Origin: Limnohabitans sp. T6-20
GTDB lineage: Bacteria; Pseudomonadota; Gammaproteobacteria; Burkholderiales; Burkholderiaceae_C
DNA length: 64,000 nt
Assembly: GCF_003063505.1 (NCBI RefSeq)
Contig: NZ_NERW01000001.1
Span: 1,229,546 to 1,293,545, forward strand
Direction of reading: 5' to 3'
Numbering within the stretch: the first letter of the stretch is position 1; the number at the start of each line of letters is the position of its first letter. Both the position numbers and the translations under genes were made by a program. This document shows, piece by piece, positions 1 through 7,758 of the stretch. Below the pieces are notes generated by a model. It saw only the letters and a program-made list of their open reading frames with translations. It searched no databases and had not been told where the DNA came from.

Positions 1-287
1 GCATAAGAGCAGTAACCGCAGCCAATGCAGATGTCCTTGTCGTGCAGGACCACGCCTTCTTCGGTTTTGTAGAAGCAGTTGACGGGGCAAACCGCCATGC
101 ACGGTGCGTCCGAGCAGTGCATGCAAGCGACCGAGATCGACTTTTCACCGGGAACGCCATCGTTCAGGGTGACCACACGGCGGCGGTTGACGCCCCATGG
201 GACTTCGTGTTCGTTTTTGCAAGCGGTAACGCAACCATTGCATTCGATGCAGCGCTCTGCATCACAGATGAATTTCATTCGTGCCAT
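1..287 (-). CDS. Formate dehydrogenase iron-sulfur (beta) subunit, partial
   Basis: This is the N-terminal part of a four-cluster ferredoxin-type electron-transfer subunit; the rest lies beyond the left edge. Translation from the ATG at 287 gives MARMKFICDAERCIECNGC, then a second cysteine group (CMHCSDAPCMAVCP) and a third (CIGCGYC), the spacing seen in FdnH/DmsB/Fdh3B-type subunits. It starts 10 bp after the stop of the catalytic subunit, so the two are surely one operon. Its role is to carry electrons from the catalytic subunit towards a membrane partner (often a cytochrome b gamma subunit), which would be encoded outside the window. Read by eye; the frame is open from 287 to position 1. 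Confidence 0.93.
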   Translation of the reverse strand, partial: MARMKFICDAERCIECNGCVTACKNEHEVPWGVNRRRVVTLNDGVPGEKSISVACMHCSDAPCMAVCPVNCFYKTEEGVVLHDKDICIGCGYCSY

Positions 288-297
288 CGTGTTCTCC

Positions 298-3258
298 TCA
301 AGCCTTCTCGATGTTGCAGATGGTGGTCTTGGTCTCTTGCATCATGGTGACGCTGTCATAACCGTAGGTGGTGGCGGTGTTGACCGCCTCGCCGCGCACG
401 ATGGGCGCTGCACCTTTGGGGTAATGCGCCAACATGTCGGCACCTTGCCAACGACCCGAGAAGTGGAAAGGCATCCAGACGGTGCCCGTGTCCACACGCT
501 CGGTCACCAAGGCCTGCACGTTCAGGCGTGCACCTGTCGCGCCCAACAACCAGACACGGTCGCCGTTGCGGATGCCACGGTCGGCTGCTGTCTTGGGATT
601 GATTTCGACAAAGGCTTCTTGCTGCAACTCGGCCAACCAGGGGTTGGATCGGGTTTCTTCGCCGCCACCTTCGTATTCGACCAAACGGCCCGAAGTCAGG
701 ATGAGCGGGAACTTCTCGTGCATCTTGTCGGCGATGTTTTTGTCCTGCACGGTTTTGTACAGGGTGGGCAAACGCCAGAAGGCTTTTTTGTCTTCGTGCG
801 TGGGGTACTTGGCCATCATGTCCGGACGGGTGCCGTACAAAGGCTCGCGGTGCTGCGGGATCGGATCAGGGAAGTTCCAGACCACAGCGCGGGCCTTGGC
901 GTTGCCAAAGGGGTGGCAGCCGTGTTCTTTCATGAACACACGGATCATGCCGCCCGACGAATCGGTCTTCCAGTTCTTGCCTTCGGCCGCTGTTTTTTCG
1001 GCTTCGGTCAATTCGTCCCACCAGCCCAGCTTTTTCAAAAGGATGTGGTCGAGTTCAGGGTAGCCGGTGGTGATGTCGGCACCCAGCGAGTGCGAACCGT
1101 CTTCGGCCAGCAGGCTCTTGCCTTCGCGCTCCACACCGAAGTTGGCGCGGAAGTTACCGCCGCCGTCCATGACGTGTTTGGAGGTGTCGTACAGGTTGGC
1201 TGAACCAGGGTGCTTGAGTTCGGGCGTGCCGTAGCAAGGCCATGGCAGACCGAAGTAATCGCCGGTGAAGTCGTAGCCGGTTTCCTTGTCCTTGCCACCT
1301 TTGGCCTTGAGGGTCTTCACATCGAACACATTCATGTTCTTCATGTGGGCCTTCAGGCGCTCTGGGCTCTGGCCGGTGTAGCCAATGGTCCAGACGCACT
1401 TGTTGATTTCACGCAGGATGTCTTCGGGCACGGGCTCGTCCAGGCCCTTGACCTTTTGCATCTTGTAGTTCTTGGACAGCTCTTTGGCAAAGCCCAGTTT
1501 TTCGGCCAGCTGGTGCATGATCATGTGGTCCGAGCGGCTCTCCCACAATGGATCGATGACTTTCTCGCGCCACTGCAGCGAACGGTTGGAGGCGGTACAC
1601 GATCCGCTGGTCTCGAACTGCGTTGCGGCGGGCAACAGGTACACGGCGCGGTTGGGGTTCAGGTCTTCGGCTTTGCCGGGCATGGCGGCCATGGCCGCTG
1701 TGGCCGATGGGTAAGGGTCCACCACCACCAGCAAGTCCAGCTTGTCCATGGCGCGCTTCATGTCGAGGCCACGGGTTTGCGAGTTGGGTGCATGACCCCA
1801 ATAAAACACGCCGCGCAGGTTGCTGTCCTGGTCGATCAGCTCGTTGTTCTCGAGCACGCCGTCGATCCAGCGCGAGACGGTGATGCCGTTCTTGCCCATC
1901 ATGGCGGGCGAGGCAAACTGCTTTTTGATCCACTCGAAGTCGACGCCCCAAGCTTTGGCAAAGTGCTTCCAAGAGCCTTCGGCCAAGCCGTAGTAACCGG
2001 GCAAAGAATCGGGGTTGGGGCCGACGTCGGTCGCGCCTTGCACGTTGTCGTGGCCACGGAAAATGTTGGTGCCGCCACCGGACTTGCCCACGTTGCCCAG
2101 GGCCAGTTGCAAGATGCAGGAGGCACGCACGATGGCGTTGCCAATGGTGTGCTGCGTTTGGCCCATGCACCAGACGATGGTGCCGGGGTTGTTCTCGTGC
2201 AGCATCTTGGCGATCTTGAAGACTTGGTCTTCCTTCACGCCGCAAGCCTCTTCCACCTTGTCGGGTGTCCACTTGGCCAGCACTTCTGTCTTGATGGCAT
2301 CCATGCCGTAGACACGGTCGTTGATGTATTTTTTGTCTTCCCAGCCGTTCTTGAAGATGTGGTACAGCACACCGAACAGGAAAGGAATGTCGGTGCCCGA
2401 ACGGATGCGCACGTATTCGTCAGCCTTGGCTGCCGTGCGGGTGAAGCGCGGGTCGACCACGATCATCTTGCAGCCGTTTTCCTTGGCGTGCAGCATGTGC
2501 AACATCGACACGGGGTGGGCTTCTGCGGCGTTGGAGCCGATGTACAAAGCGACCTTGCTGTTTTGCATGTCGTTGTACGAGTTGGTCATGGCACCATAAC
2601 CCCAGGTGTTGGCCACACCGGCCACCGTGGTGGAGTGGCAAATGCGGGCCTGGTGGTCGCAGTTGTTGGAGCCCCAGAAGCTGACAAACTTGCGCAGCAA
2701 ATAGGCCTGCTCGTTGTTGTGCTTGGACGAGCCAATGAAGTAAACGCTGTCGGGGCCGCTGGCCTTGCGCAGCTCCAGCATCTTGGCGCTGATCTCGGTC
2801 AGGGCGGTGTCCCAGCTGATGCGCTCGTATTTGCCATTGACCAACTTCATGGGGTAGCGCAGGCGGTATTCGCCATGGCCGTGCTCGCGCAGGGCTGCAC
2901 CTTTTGCGCAGTGGGCGCCCAAGTTGATGGGCGAATCGAACACGGCTTCCTGGCGCACCCAGACGCCGTTTTCGACGACGGCATCGACCGCACAGCCCAC
3001 TGAGCAGTGGGTGCACACGGTGCGCTTGACTTCGACCTTGCCTGCGCCAAGCAAACTGGCACCGGTGGCAGCCTGGGCTTTTTGCACCAGGCTCAGCTGC
3101 GATGCGGCCAAGCCAACACCGACACCCAGACCCGAACGGCGCAGGAAACTGCGGCGATCAAGTGTGGGCAAAGCCTGCGACAAACCACGGCGCAAGCTGT
3201 GGATGAAAGGAGAAGAAACGGCACCGGTCGTACCGGTTTGTTTTTTGGTCAGCAACAT
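298..3258 (-). CDS. Tat-exported formate dehydrogenase, catalytic alpha subunit (Fdh3A-like)
   Basis: Molybdenum- or tungsten-bis-MGD oxidoreductase of 986 aa that oxidises formate to CO2. A twin-arginine motif (DRRSFLRRSG, about residues 35-44) precedes a hydrophobic stretch, so it should be exported folded. Cysteines 82, 85, 89 and 117 form the N-terminal 4Fe-4S site. Position 207 (ICHSTTVAG) is cysteine where selenocysteine occurs in E. coli FdnG/FdhF, so no SECIS is needed. The C-terminal molydopterin-binding segment contains LTSGRLVEYEGGGEETRSNP-like sequence typical of the family. GGAG precedes the ATG. The small Tat protein lies upstream and the FeS subunit downstream. Assignment to formate rather than another oxyanion rests on family resemblance and on the DUF3305/3306/TorD neighbourhood. 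Confidence 0.93.
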   Translation of the reverse strand: MLLTKKQTGTTGAVSSPFIHSLRRGLSQALPTLDRRSFLRRSGLGVGVGLAASQLSLVQKAQAATGASLLGAGKVEVKRTVCTHCSVGCAVDAVVENGVWVRQEAVFDSPINLGAHCAKGAALREHGHGEYRLRYPMKLVNGKYERISWDTALTEISAKMLELRKASGPDSVYFIGSSKHNNEQAYLLRKFVSFWGSNNCDHQARICHSTTVAGVANTWGYGAMTNSYNDMQNSKVALYIGSNAAEAHPVSMLHMLHAKENGCKMIVVDPRFTRTAAKADEYVRIRSGTDIPFLFGVLYHIFKNGWEDKKYINDRVYGMDAIKTEVLAKWTPDKVEEACGVKEDQVFKIAKMLHENNPGTIVWCMGQTQHTIGNAIVRASCILQLALGNVGKSGGGTNIFRGHDNVQGATDVGPNPDSLPGYYGLAEGSWKHFAKAWGVDFEWIKKQFASPAMMGKNGITVSRWIDGVLENNELIDQDSNLRGVFYWGHAPNSQTRGLDMKRAMDKLDLLVVVDPYPSATAAMAAMPGKAEDLNPNRAVYLLPAATQFETSGSCTASNRSLQWREKVIDPLWESRSDHMIMHQLAEKLGFAKELSKNYKMQKVKGLDEPVPEDILREINKCVWTIGYTGQSPERLKAHMKNMNVFDVKTLKAKGGKDKETGYDFTGDYFGLPWPCYGTPELKHPGSANLYDTSKHVMDGGGNFRANFGVEREGKSLLAEDGSHSLGADITTGYPELDHILLKKLGWWDELTEAEKTAAEGKNWKTDSSGGMIRVFMKEHGCHPFGNAKARAVVWNFPDPIPQHREPLYGTRPDMMAKYPTHEDKKAFWRLPTLYKTVQDKNIADKMHEKFPLILTSGRLVEYEGGGEETRSNPWLAELQQEAFVEINPKTAADRGIRNGDRVWLLGATGARLNVQALVTERVDTGTVWMPFHFSGRWQGADMLAHYPKGAAPIVRGEAVNTATTYGYDSVTMMQETKTTICNIEKA

Positions 3259-3304
3259 GGAGGGCTCCAGTTGGGGATGAACGGGAAGAAGGCGGAAATC
3301 GGAA

Positions 3305-3511
3305 TCAGACGCGGGTGGTCTTGTAATACTGCTGAACGTGTTCGCTCAAGCTGTATCCACCGCCACGCGTGGGTTTGGGCAAGGCGGCCGCAACCGGTGC
3401 GGTCGACTTGACCACGCCAGGCAACACGGCGGTGGCGGCAGCCACGGCACCCACGGTCGCAACACCCGAGAACAGGCTGCGGCGCGAAAGAGAAGAAGTT
3501 TTGGAAGACAT
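3305..3511 (-). CDS. Small twin-arginine protein of formate dehydrogenase loci
   Basis: A 68-aa protein beginning MSSKTSSLSRRSLFSG, with a twin-arginine motif, an alanine/valine-rich hydrophobic core and a short C-terminal tail (YSLSEHVQQYYKTTRV). Proteins of this size and layout occur just upstream of fdh catalytic genes and are known as formate dehydrogenase region Tat targets; their function is not established. I chose the ATG at 3511 because GGAG lies six bases upstream; a frame extension to 3538 lacks such a site. It is 46 bp upstream of the catalytic gene and probably cotranscribed. It could help cofactor loading or membrane docking of the exported enzyme, but that is inference. Confidence 0.8.
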   Translation of the reverse strand: MSSKTSSLSRRSLFSGVATVGAVAAATAVLPGVVKSTAPVAAALPKPTRGGGYSLSEHVQQYYKTTRV

Positions 3512-3765
3512 GAGAGACTCCAGAATTGATTGAACCAATGACCTATTGACTTAGGCAATTTTTTGCATAGGGCGATGTTAACGGCCCCAAGAGGCCTTCT
3601 CAAAGTAAAAACCCTTACATCGCTTGGGTATGGGCCCGACAAATGAGATTCAAAGCACTGACTCAATGGCCATGTGTGCTGGCGAACACAGCCCCGACAC
3701 CAGAGTCCGCGAAGCAGGCTTGCTCAACTTGAGATTTTTTGCAGCACAAGCCCAAATTTTTTCAA
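3512..3765. other. Intergenic gap inside the fdh cluster (254 bp)
   Basis: This gap separates the TorD-like gene from the small Tat gene, the longest break inside the formate dehydrogenase run below 7 kb. I see no open frame with a ribosome site and no convincing terminator hairpin. Its length makes it the best place for an internal promoter driving the exported enzyme genes, but I could not pick a clear -35/-10 pair. Confidence 0.4.
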
Positions 3766-4392
3766 TCAAGCAACCAGATCAAAGCCTTGTGACTCCACAC
3801 TGATGAAGGCAGAGGTGAAGGCCGCTGCGCGTGCATAAAAGACAGCCCTAGGATGGGCTTGCAGCGCTTGGCACAAAGCTGGCAGCCAGGATTGCACATG
3901 TTGGTTGAAAAACGCTTGCTGACGGGTCAGGTTGGACACCGCCACATCGTCGCCCGCAATCAAAAACCGCATGACTTCAAAGACGTAAGCCACATGGTCT
4001 TCTGTTTCAGGCATGGCCTCGCTGCGGCCCAGGCCCAGCTCTGCCAGATCGTCGCGCAAACGCACCAAGGGCTTTTCATTCAAAAAACCGCTCAGGTAAT
4101 GCGAGCCGAACAGGTAGACCTCGGGCTTGCCCACGCCGCCAAAGAGGCTGGTGAATTCGCTGGCAATCTGCGCCTGGCTCAGGCTGCGGGCGCAAGCCAC
4201 CAGCTCACGCCAGGGCTCTTCCAGGAATCCCCCCGCGTCGGGGGCCTCGGTGACCGCCACTTGCAGCTGGCCCAGCAATTCTTCGCCAGGGGCTTGGTAG
4301 TAAAGCTGCGACAGCAGGCCATACACCTCGGCGCGTGCGGTTTCTTCGTCCAGCGCGTGGCTGTTGGAGGACAGGTTCAGGTCTTGGCTCAT
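3766..4392 (-). CDS. TorD/DmsD-family molybdoenzyme chaperone
   Basis: A 208-aa, mostly helical cytoplasmic protein. The segment EFTSLFGGVGKPEVYLFGSH (about residues 79-98) and the later PETEDHVAYVFEVMRFL segment match the TorD family pattern (E-Y-x-R/L-L-F, then P-x-D-H-x). Family members bind the Tat signal of a molybdoenzyme and hold it back until the cofactor is inserted. The likely client is the Tat-exported catalytic subunit encoded about 0.5 kb downstream. It starts 3 bp after the stop of the ferredoxin gene, so translation is probably coupled. The stop lies 254 bp from the next gene. Confidence 0.88.
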   Translation of the reverse strand: MSQDLNLSSNSHALDEETARAEVYGLLSQLYYQAPGEELLGQLQVAVTEAPDAGGFLEEPWRELVACARSLSQAQIASEFTSLFGGVGKPEVYLFGSHYLSGFLNEKPLVRLRDDLAELGLGRSEAMPETEDHVAYVFEVMRFLIAGDDVAVSNLTRQQAFFNQHVQSWLPALCQALQAHPRAVFYARAAAFTSAFISVESQGFDLVA

Positions 4393-4395
4393 GGC

Positions 4396-6543
4396 TTATT
4401 GCGGTTTGGAAGGGTTGGCACCGGCGATGCGCACCTGGTTTTCGTCGGTGAACATGTCCACCACGCGGCAGTCGCCGCACATTTTGAGGCGTTCCAGCGC
4501 CGCCCCCTGGAACATGCTGTGGCCCGCCAGACGGCCCAGCATGGTCTCAATGGCTTTGAGCGTGCCAAAGGGTTTGCTGCAACGGATGCAAGCATAAGGC
4601 GGGCTGCCGTGCAGCACGCGCGGTTGCTGGCGTTCAGCCAGCAGCGACAGGCGAGGCTGCAGCGTGATGGCGTTTTCGGGGCAGGTCTTGGCGCACAAGC
4701 CGCACTGCACACAATTTTTTTCTACCAAGCGGATTTCGGGCTGCAGCGGGTTGTCTTGCAGCGCCGAAGAAGGGCAGGCCCCCACGCAGCTCATGCACAG
4801 CGTGCATTTGCTGCCATCGACCACGATGGTGCCCAAGGGCGATCCGGCGGCGGGCAAGTCGAGTGCTTTGGGGCGGGTGCTTTCGTCCTGCGCCATCACG
4901 GGCGATTGGGCCATCAGGTGGTCAATGACCAGCTCTAGGTTGCTGCGTTTTTCGGCTTGCACGGCGTGGCGGGCGGCCACGGCAGGCCCTGTGGGCAAAG
5001 TCGAGGCTTTCAGGTTGCGGGCGGTCAGGTGCTGCAAGTCGGCGTCCAACGATGACGGGGTTTTCGCCTCGATCAACTGGAAGTGCACACCGGTGTAACC
5101 CAGGCCATTGAGCAGGCTTTGGGCCACGGCCATTTGTTCCATGAGCGCGGCGCGGTATTGCGGCGCTTCTTCGGTGGTGAGCAGCACCATGACCTGGCGT
5201 GCACCATAAGCCACGGCCGAGAGCCACAGCTCCATGCCCACGCTGGCCGTGTGCCACAAGGCCACGGGCATGACCCGAGCGGGCACGCCCTGCATGACGC
5301 CCAGCTGCGCACCCCGACCCAACTCGTCGATCAGGGCCTGGCCTTTGTCCTGGCTGTGCAGCAGCAGCGCGGCATCGCGCCCGCCTGCGGCCTGATAAGC
5401 CGACAGCAGCGTGCGGATTTTGGTCCCCTGCTCTGCCGGGCGCGGGTAGGCGTAGGTCAGTGCGCCGGTCGGGCAAGCCGTGGTGCAGGCCCCGCAGCCC
5501 ACACACAGGTTGGGGTTGACCACGATTTGCTGGCGACTCTTGTCGGAGCGCACGGCTTCGGCCGAGCAAATGTCAATGCAGGCGCTGCAGCCGACTTGTT
5601 CGTTGCGGCTGTGGGCGCAGAGTTTTTGTTTGTAGGCAAAAAAGCGGGGCTTTTCAAACTCACCCACCAGCTCGCGCACTTTCAGCAAGGTTTGCAGGTC
5701 TTGCCCGTCCCAGCGAAAGTAGCCCTGCGGCAAAGCGTGCGACGTGAACGTGGGCGAGGCTTTGTCGCCGCGCAAGTCAAGCACCACGTCAAAGCGCTCG
5801 GTTTGGGGGCGGGCATCGCGGGTGAAGTCGATGGCACCGGCCGCCTCGCACACTTTGACACAGTCACGGTGCGAGGTGCAACGCGACAGGTCTACCTGGT
5901 AATCGAGGCCAATGGCCTGCTCGGGGCAGGCGGCCACGCAGGCGTTGCAGCGGGTGCACAGGTCCAGATCAATCGGGTTGCTGGCGTCCCACGACACGTC
6001 AAACGCGCCCAGCCAGCCGCTCAGGCTTTGCAGACGGCCCGCCAACACCGGAAAACGCCGCTCCTGGCTGCCCCCGGCGTTGCCGGGGCCTTGGGCAAAC
6101 ACGGTGACCTGCATCGCATCGGCCAAAAAGCTGGCCGCGCGTTCGGCGGCGTCGATCGCGCCGATGATGAGCACGCGGCCTTCGCTTTTGTAGGTGACCG
6201 TGGGCACCGGCTCGGGTTCGGGCAGACGGGCAGCGGCCAGCAAGGCCGCCATTTTGGGCATGGCGTGTTCGGCTTCGCGTCCCCAGCCACCGGTTTCGCG
6301 GATGTTGACAAAACGGATCGGCGAGATGGCGCCTTCGGTTTGCTCAGCCAGTTCGCTGAACAGGCGCTTTTCCTGGGTGCAGGCCACCACCACGGTTTCG
6401 CCGGATTTCACGGCTTTTTGAAAGCTACCGGCTTCGCGGCGGCACAAGGTGGTGTGGAGCGTCAGGTCTTCACCCAGTGCTTTGCCCAGGGTCTGGGCTT
6501 GCAGGGGCATGGTTTGGTTGCAGTTGCAAATCAGGGTGGTCAT
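4396..6543 (-). CDS. Multi-cluster 4Fe-4S ferredoxin protein of fdh locus
   Basis: A 715-aa cytoplasmic iron-sulfur protein. Cysteine groups in order: CNC at 6-8, CTRCNACVAACP near 196-207, CTSHRDCVKVC near 222-232, CSACIDIC and CVGCGACTTACP in the middle third, then CTLCMSCVGACP and CVQCGLCAKTCP, and late CIRC and CGDC pairs. That suggests at least five or six clusters. Genes of this type sit between DUF3306 and TorD genes in formate dehydrogenase loci of many proteobacteria; the biochemical role is unknown, and electron transfer or a maturation function is plausible. The N-terminus (MTTLICNCNQTMPL) fits the family, yet lies 74 bp inside the upstream DUF3306 frame with no obvious ribosome site, so coupled translation is likely. 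Confidence 0.85.
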   Translation of the reverse strand: MTTLICNCNQTMPLQAQTLGKALGEDLTLHTTLCRREAGSFQKAVKSGETVVVACTQEKRLFSELAEQTEGAISPIRFVNIRETGGWGREAEHAMPKMAALLAAARLPEPEPVPTVTYKSEGRVLIIGAIDAAERAASFLADAMQVTVFAQGPGNAGGSQERRFPVLAGRLQSLSGWLGAFDVSWDASNPIDLDLCTRCNACVAACPEQAIGLDYQVDLSRCTSHRDCVKVCEAAGAIDFTRDARPQTERFDVVLDLRGDKASPTFTSHALPQGYFRWDGQDLQTLLKVRELVGEFEKPRFFAYKQKLCAHSRNEQVGCSACIDICSAEAVRSDKSRQQIVVNPNLCVGCGACTTACPTGALTYAYPRPAEQGTKIRTLLSAYQAAGGRDAALLLHSQDKGQALIDELGRGAQLGVMQGVPARVMPVALWHTASVGMELWLSAVAYGARQVMVLLTTEEAPQYRAALMEQMAVAQSLLNGLGYTGVHFQLIEAKTPSSLDADLQHLTARNLKASTLPTGPAVAARHAVQAEKRSNLELVIDHLMAQSPVMAQDESTRPKALDLPAAGSPLGTIVVDGSKCTLCMSCVGACPSSALQDNPLQPEIRLVEKNCVQCGLCAKTCPENAITLQPRLSLLAERQQPRVLHGSPPYACIRCSKPFGTLKAIETMLGRLAGHSMFQGAALERLKMCGDCRVVDMFTDENQVRIAGANPSKPQ

Positions 6544-7174
6544 GTTCTAAGGGGTCGGTGGCCTGCAGATTTGGGGTGAGCTGCAGTGCCTGAGTCATTT
6601 GGGATTGCGGCGACTGTGCCACAAGTGGTGAGCCTTCTGGTGCGTCAGGACTTTGCTCAGGGTTTTCCAGTGCTTGAGGCACGTCCACTTTGGTGGGCAA
6701 GTCCTTGGCCTTTTTCGGGAACAAGTTCAACAACTCGGCCCCCACCATTTTTTCAAGCATGCCCGCTGGCAAGGGGTCTGGCGTGTTGTAGTCGCCGATG
6801 TAAATGTCCAAACCATCCATGACATTGAAGTGCGGGTCGGTGAAGAGTTTCTTCATGGCCGCGTTGCGCACTTCGCCCGGAACACCCTCGCGCATGAAGG
6901 CCTGAAAGTCAGACGCTGGTGTCAGGCCCTGCACATCTTCGAGGGTGGGGACAGGCAACGGCTCTTGCGCCACGGCTTGGCCCGAAGCATCTTGAGCCAC
7001 GGGCTTGGCGTTTGCCGTTGTCGCAGGCTGTTGAGCCACGGCCGTGGGAGATGCCGCTTGGGGGTCTGTGCTGGTGCGAGACCGCTGGGGCGAGTCTTGG
7101 GCCAGCTCTGCTTGTGCGGCCTGATCCAGTCCTTGCTTGCGACGCGACCAGCGGCTGAAAAAATTGTCGCTCAT
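6470..7174 (-). CDS. DUF3306 domain protein
   Basis: A 234-aa protein starting MSDNFFSRWSRRKQGL, the usual beginning of DUF3306 proteins (FFxRWSRRK). A low-complexity Ala/Gln/Pro linker (about 25-90) leads to a conserved core with the sequence FTDPHFNVMDGLDIYIGDYN, typical of the family. The tail is again Pro/Gln-rich. No enzymatic motif, signal or membrane segment is visible. Its start overlaps the DUF3305 stop (ATGA), and its end overlaps the ferredoxin gene by 74 bp. DUF3305 and DUF3306 nearly always occur together beside formate dehydrogenase genes, so a role in making or regulating that enzyme is likely but unproven. Confidence 0.85.
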   Translation of the reverse strand: MSDNFFSRWSRRKQGLDQAAQAELAQDSPQRSRTSTDPQAASPTAVAQQPATTANAKPVAQDASGQAVAQEPLPVPTLEDVQGLTPASDFQAFMREGVPGEVRNAAMKKLFTDPHFNVMDGLDIYIGDYNTPDPLPAGMLEKMVGAELLNLFPKKAKDLPTKVDVPQALENPEQSPDAPEGSPLVAQSPQSQMTQALQLTPNLQATDPLEHDHPDLQLQPNHAPASPDPGQSTG

Positions 7175-7728
7175 GCCCCGGACCTTCCGCCTTTGCGCTT
7201 GGCATCGGTGCTGACCGATACCGGTTGCCCAAAACGATCCGTCAGGCGCTGGAAGCTTTGCGGGCGCTGGCGCTTTTTCTCTTCCGGCTCAAAATACTGC
7301 TCGGCAAAACTTTGCATCCACGCCAGCACTTCGGCAGGAGCGGGCACGGTTTCCACGGTTTCCTGTGCATCCAGCCAACGGCCTGCATCGTGGTAGCTCA
7401 AGCTCACGGCTTGTGGCACCGCCACCGGCTCACTGCCATCTTCGGCATCGATGAGCCGCCACATCACAAAGTAGCAAGGTGTGGGGGATGTGGCGTTGAG
7501 CCAATAGCCTTCTGCATCGTCGGTGAAAAGCGCGACTTCATGGGCGGGATGCATCCAGAGCGACTCCACATCCGTCTGTCGCAGGCAACGGGGCTCGGTG
7601 CCAAAACCGGCTTCATGGGGCACCACATCGGCCAGCACCCAGCGCCAGGCTTGCCAACGTGCCATTGGGCCTTGGACCGCCTCACGGCGCATCAGGACAG
7701 CCACATCAATTTGCGGACGTGTAGACAT
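7171..7728 (-). CDS. DUF3305 domain protein
   Basis: A 185-aa protein starting MSTRPQIDVAVLMRRE, with W-rich segments (MARWQAWRW, then CYFVMWRL) characteristic of DUF3305. The ATG at 7728 has AGGGG ten bases upstream; an in-frame TTG nine bases earlier is less likely. Its stop overlaps the next start by four bases (ATGA), so it is translationally coupled to the DUF3306 gene. It begins 30 bp after the histidine kinase gene ends. Function is unknown; the fixed association with formate dehydrogenase operons is the only clue. Confidence 0.85.
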   Translation of the reverse strand: MSTRPQIDVAVLMRREAVQGPMARWQAWRWVLADVVPHEAGFGTEPRCLRQTDVESLWMHPAHEVALFTDDAEGYWLNATSPTPCYFVMWRLIDAEDGSEPVAVPQAVSLSYHDAGRWLDAQETVETVPAPAEVLAWMQSFAEQYFEPEEKKRQRPQSFQRLTDRFGQPVSVSTDAKRKGGRSGA

Positions 7729-7758
7729 GAACAACAAAACCCCTGGAAAAATGGACCA

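Noticed and set aside
2633..2660. Possible selenocysteine site in formate dehydrogenase
   Set aside because: The active-site codon is cysteine (Cys207; likewise Cys372 in the second enzyme), so no in-frame UGA or SECIS is needed.
1210..3003. 597-aa open frame on the plus strand opposite the exported formate dehydrogenase gene
   Set aside because: It mirrors codon structure of the real gene on the other strand, has His/Val/Gly-rich low-complexity composition and no ribosome site.
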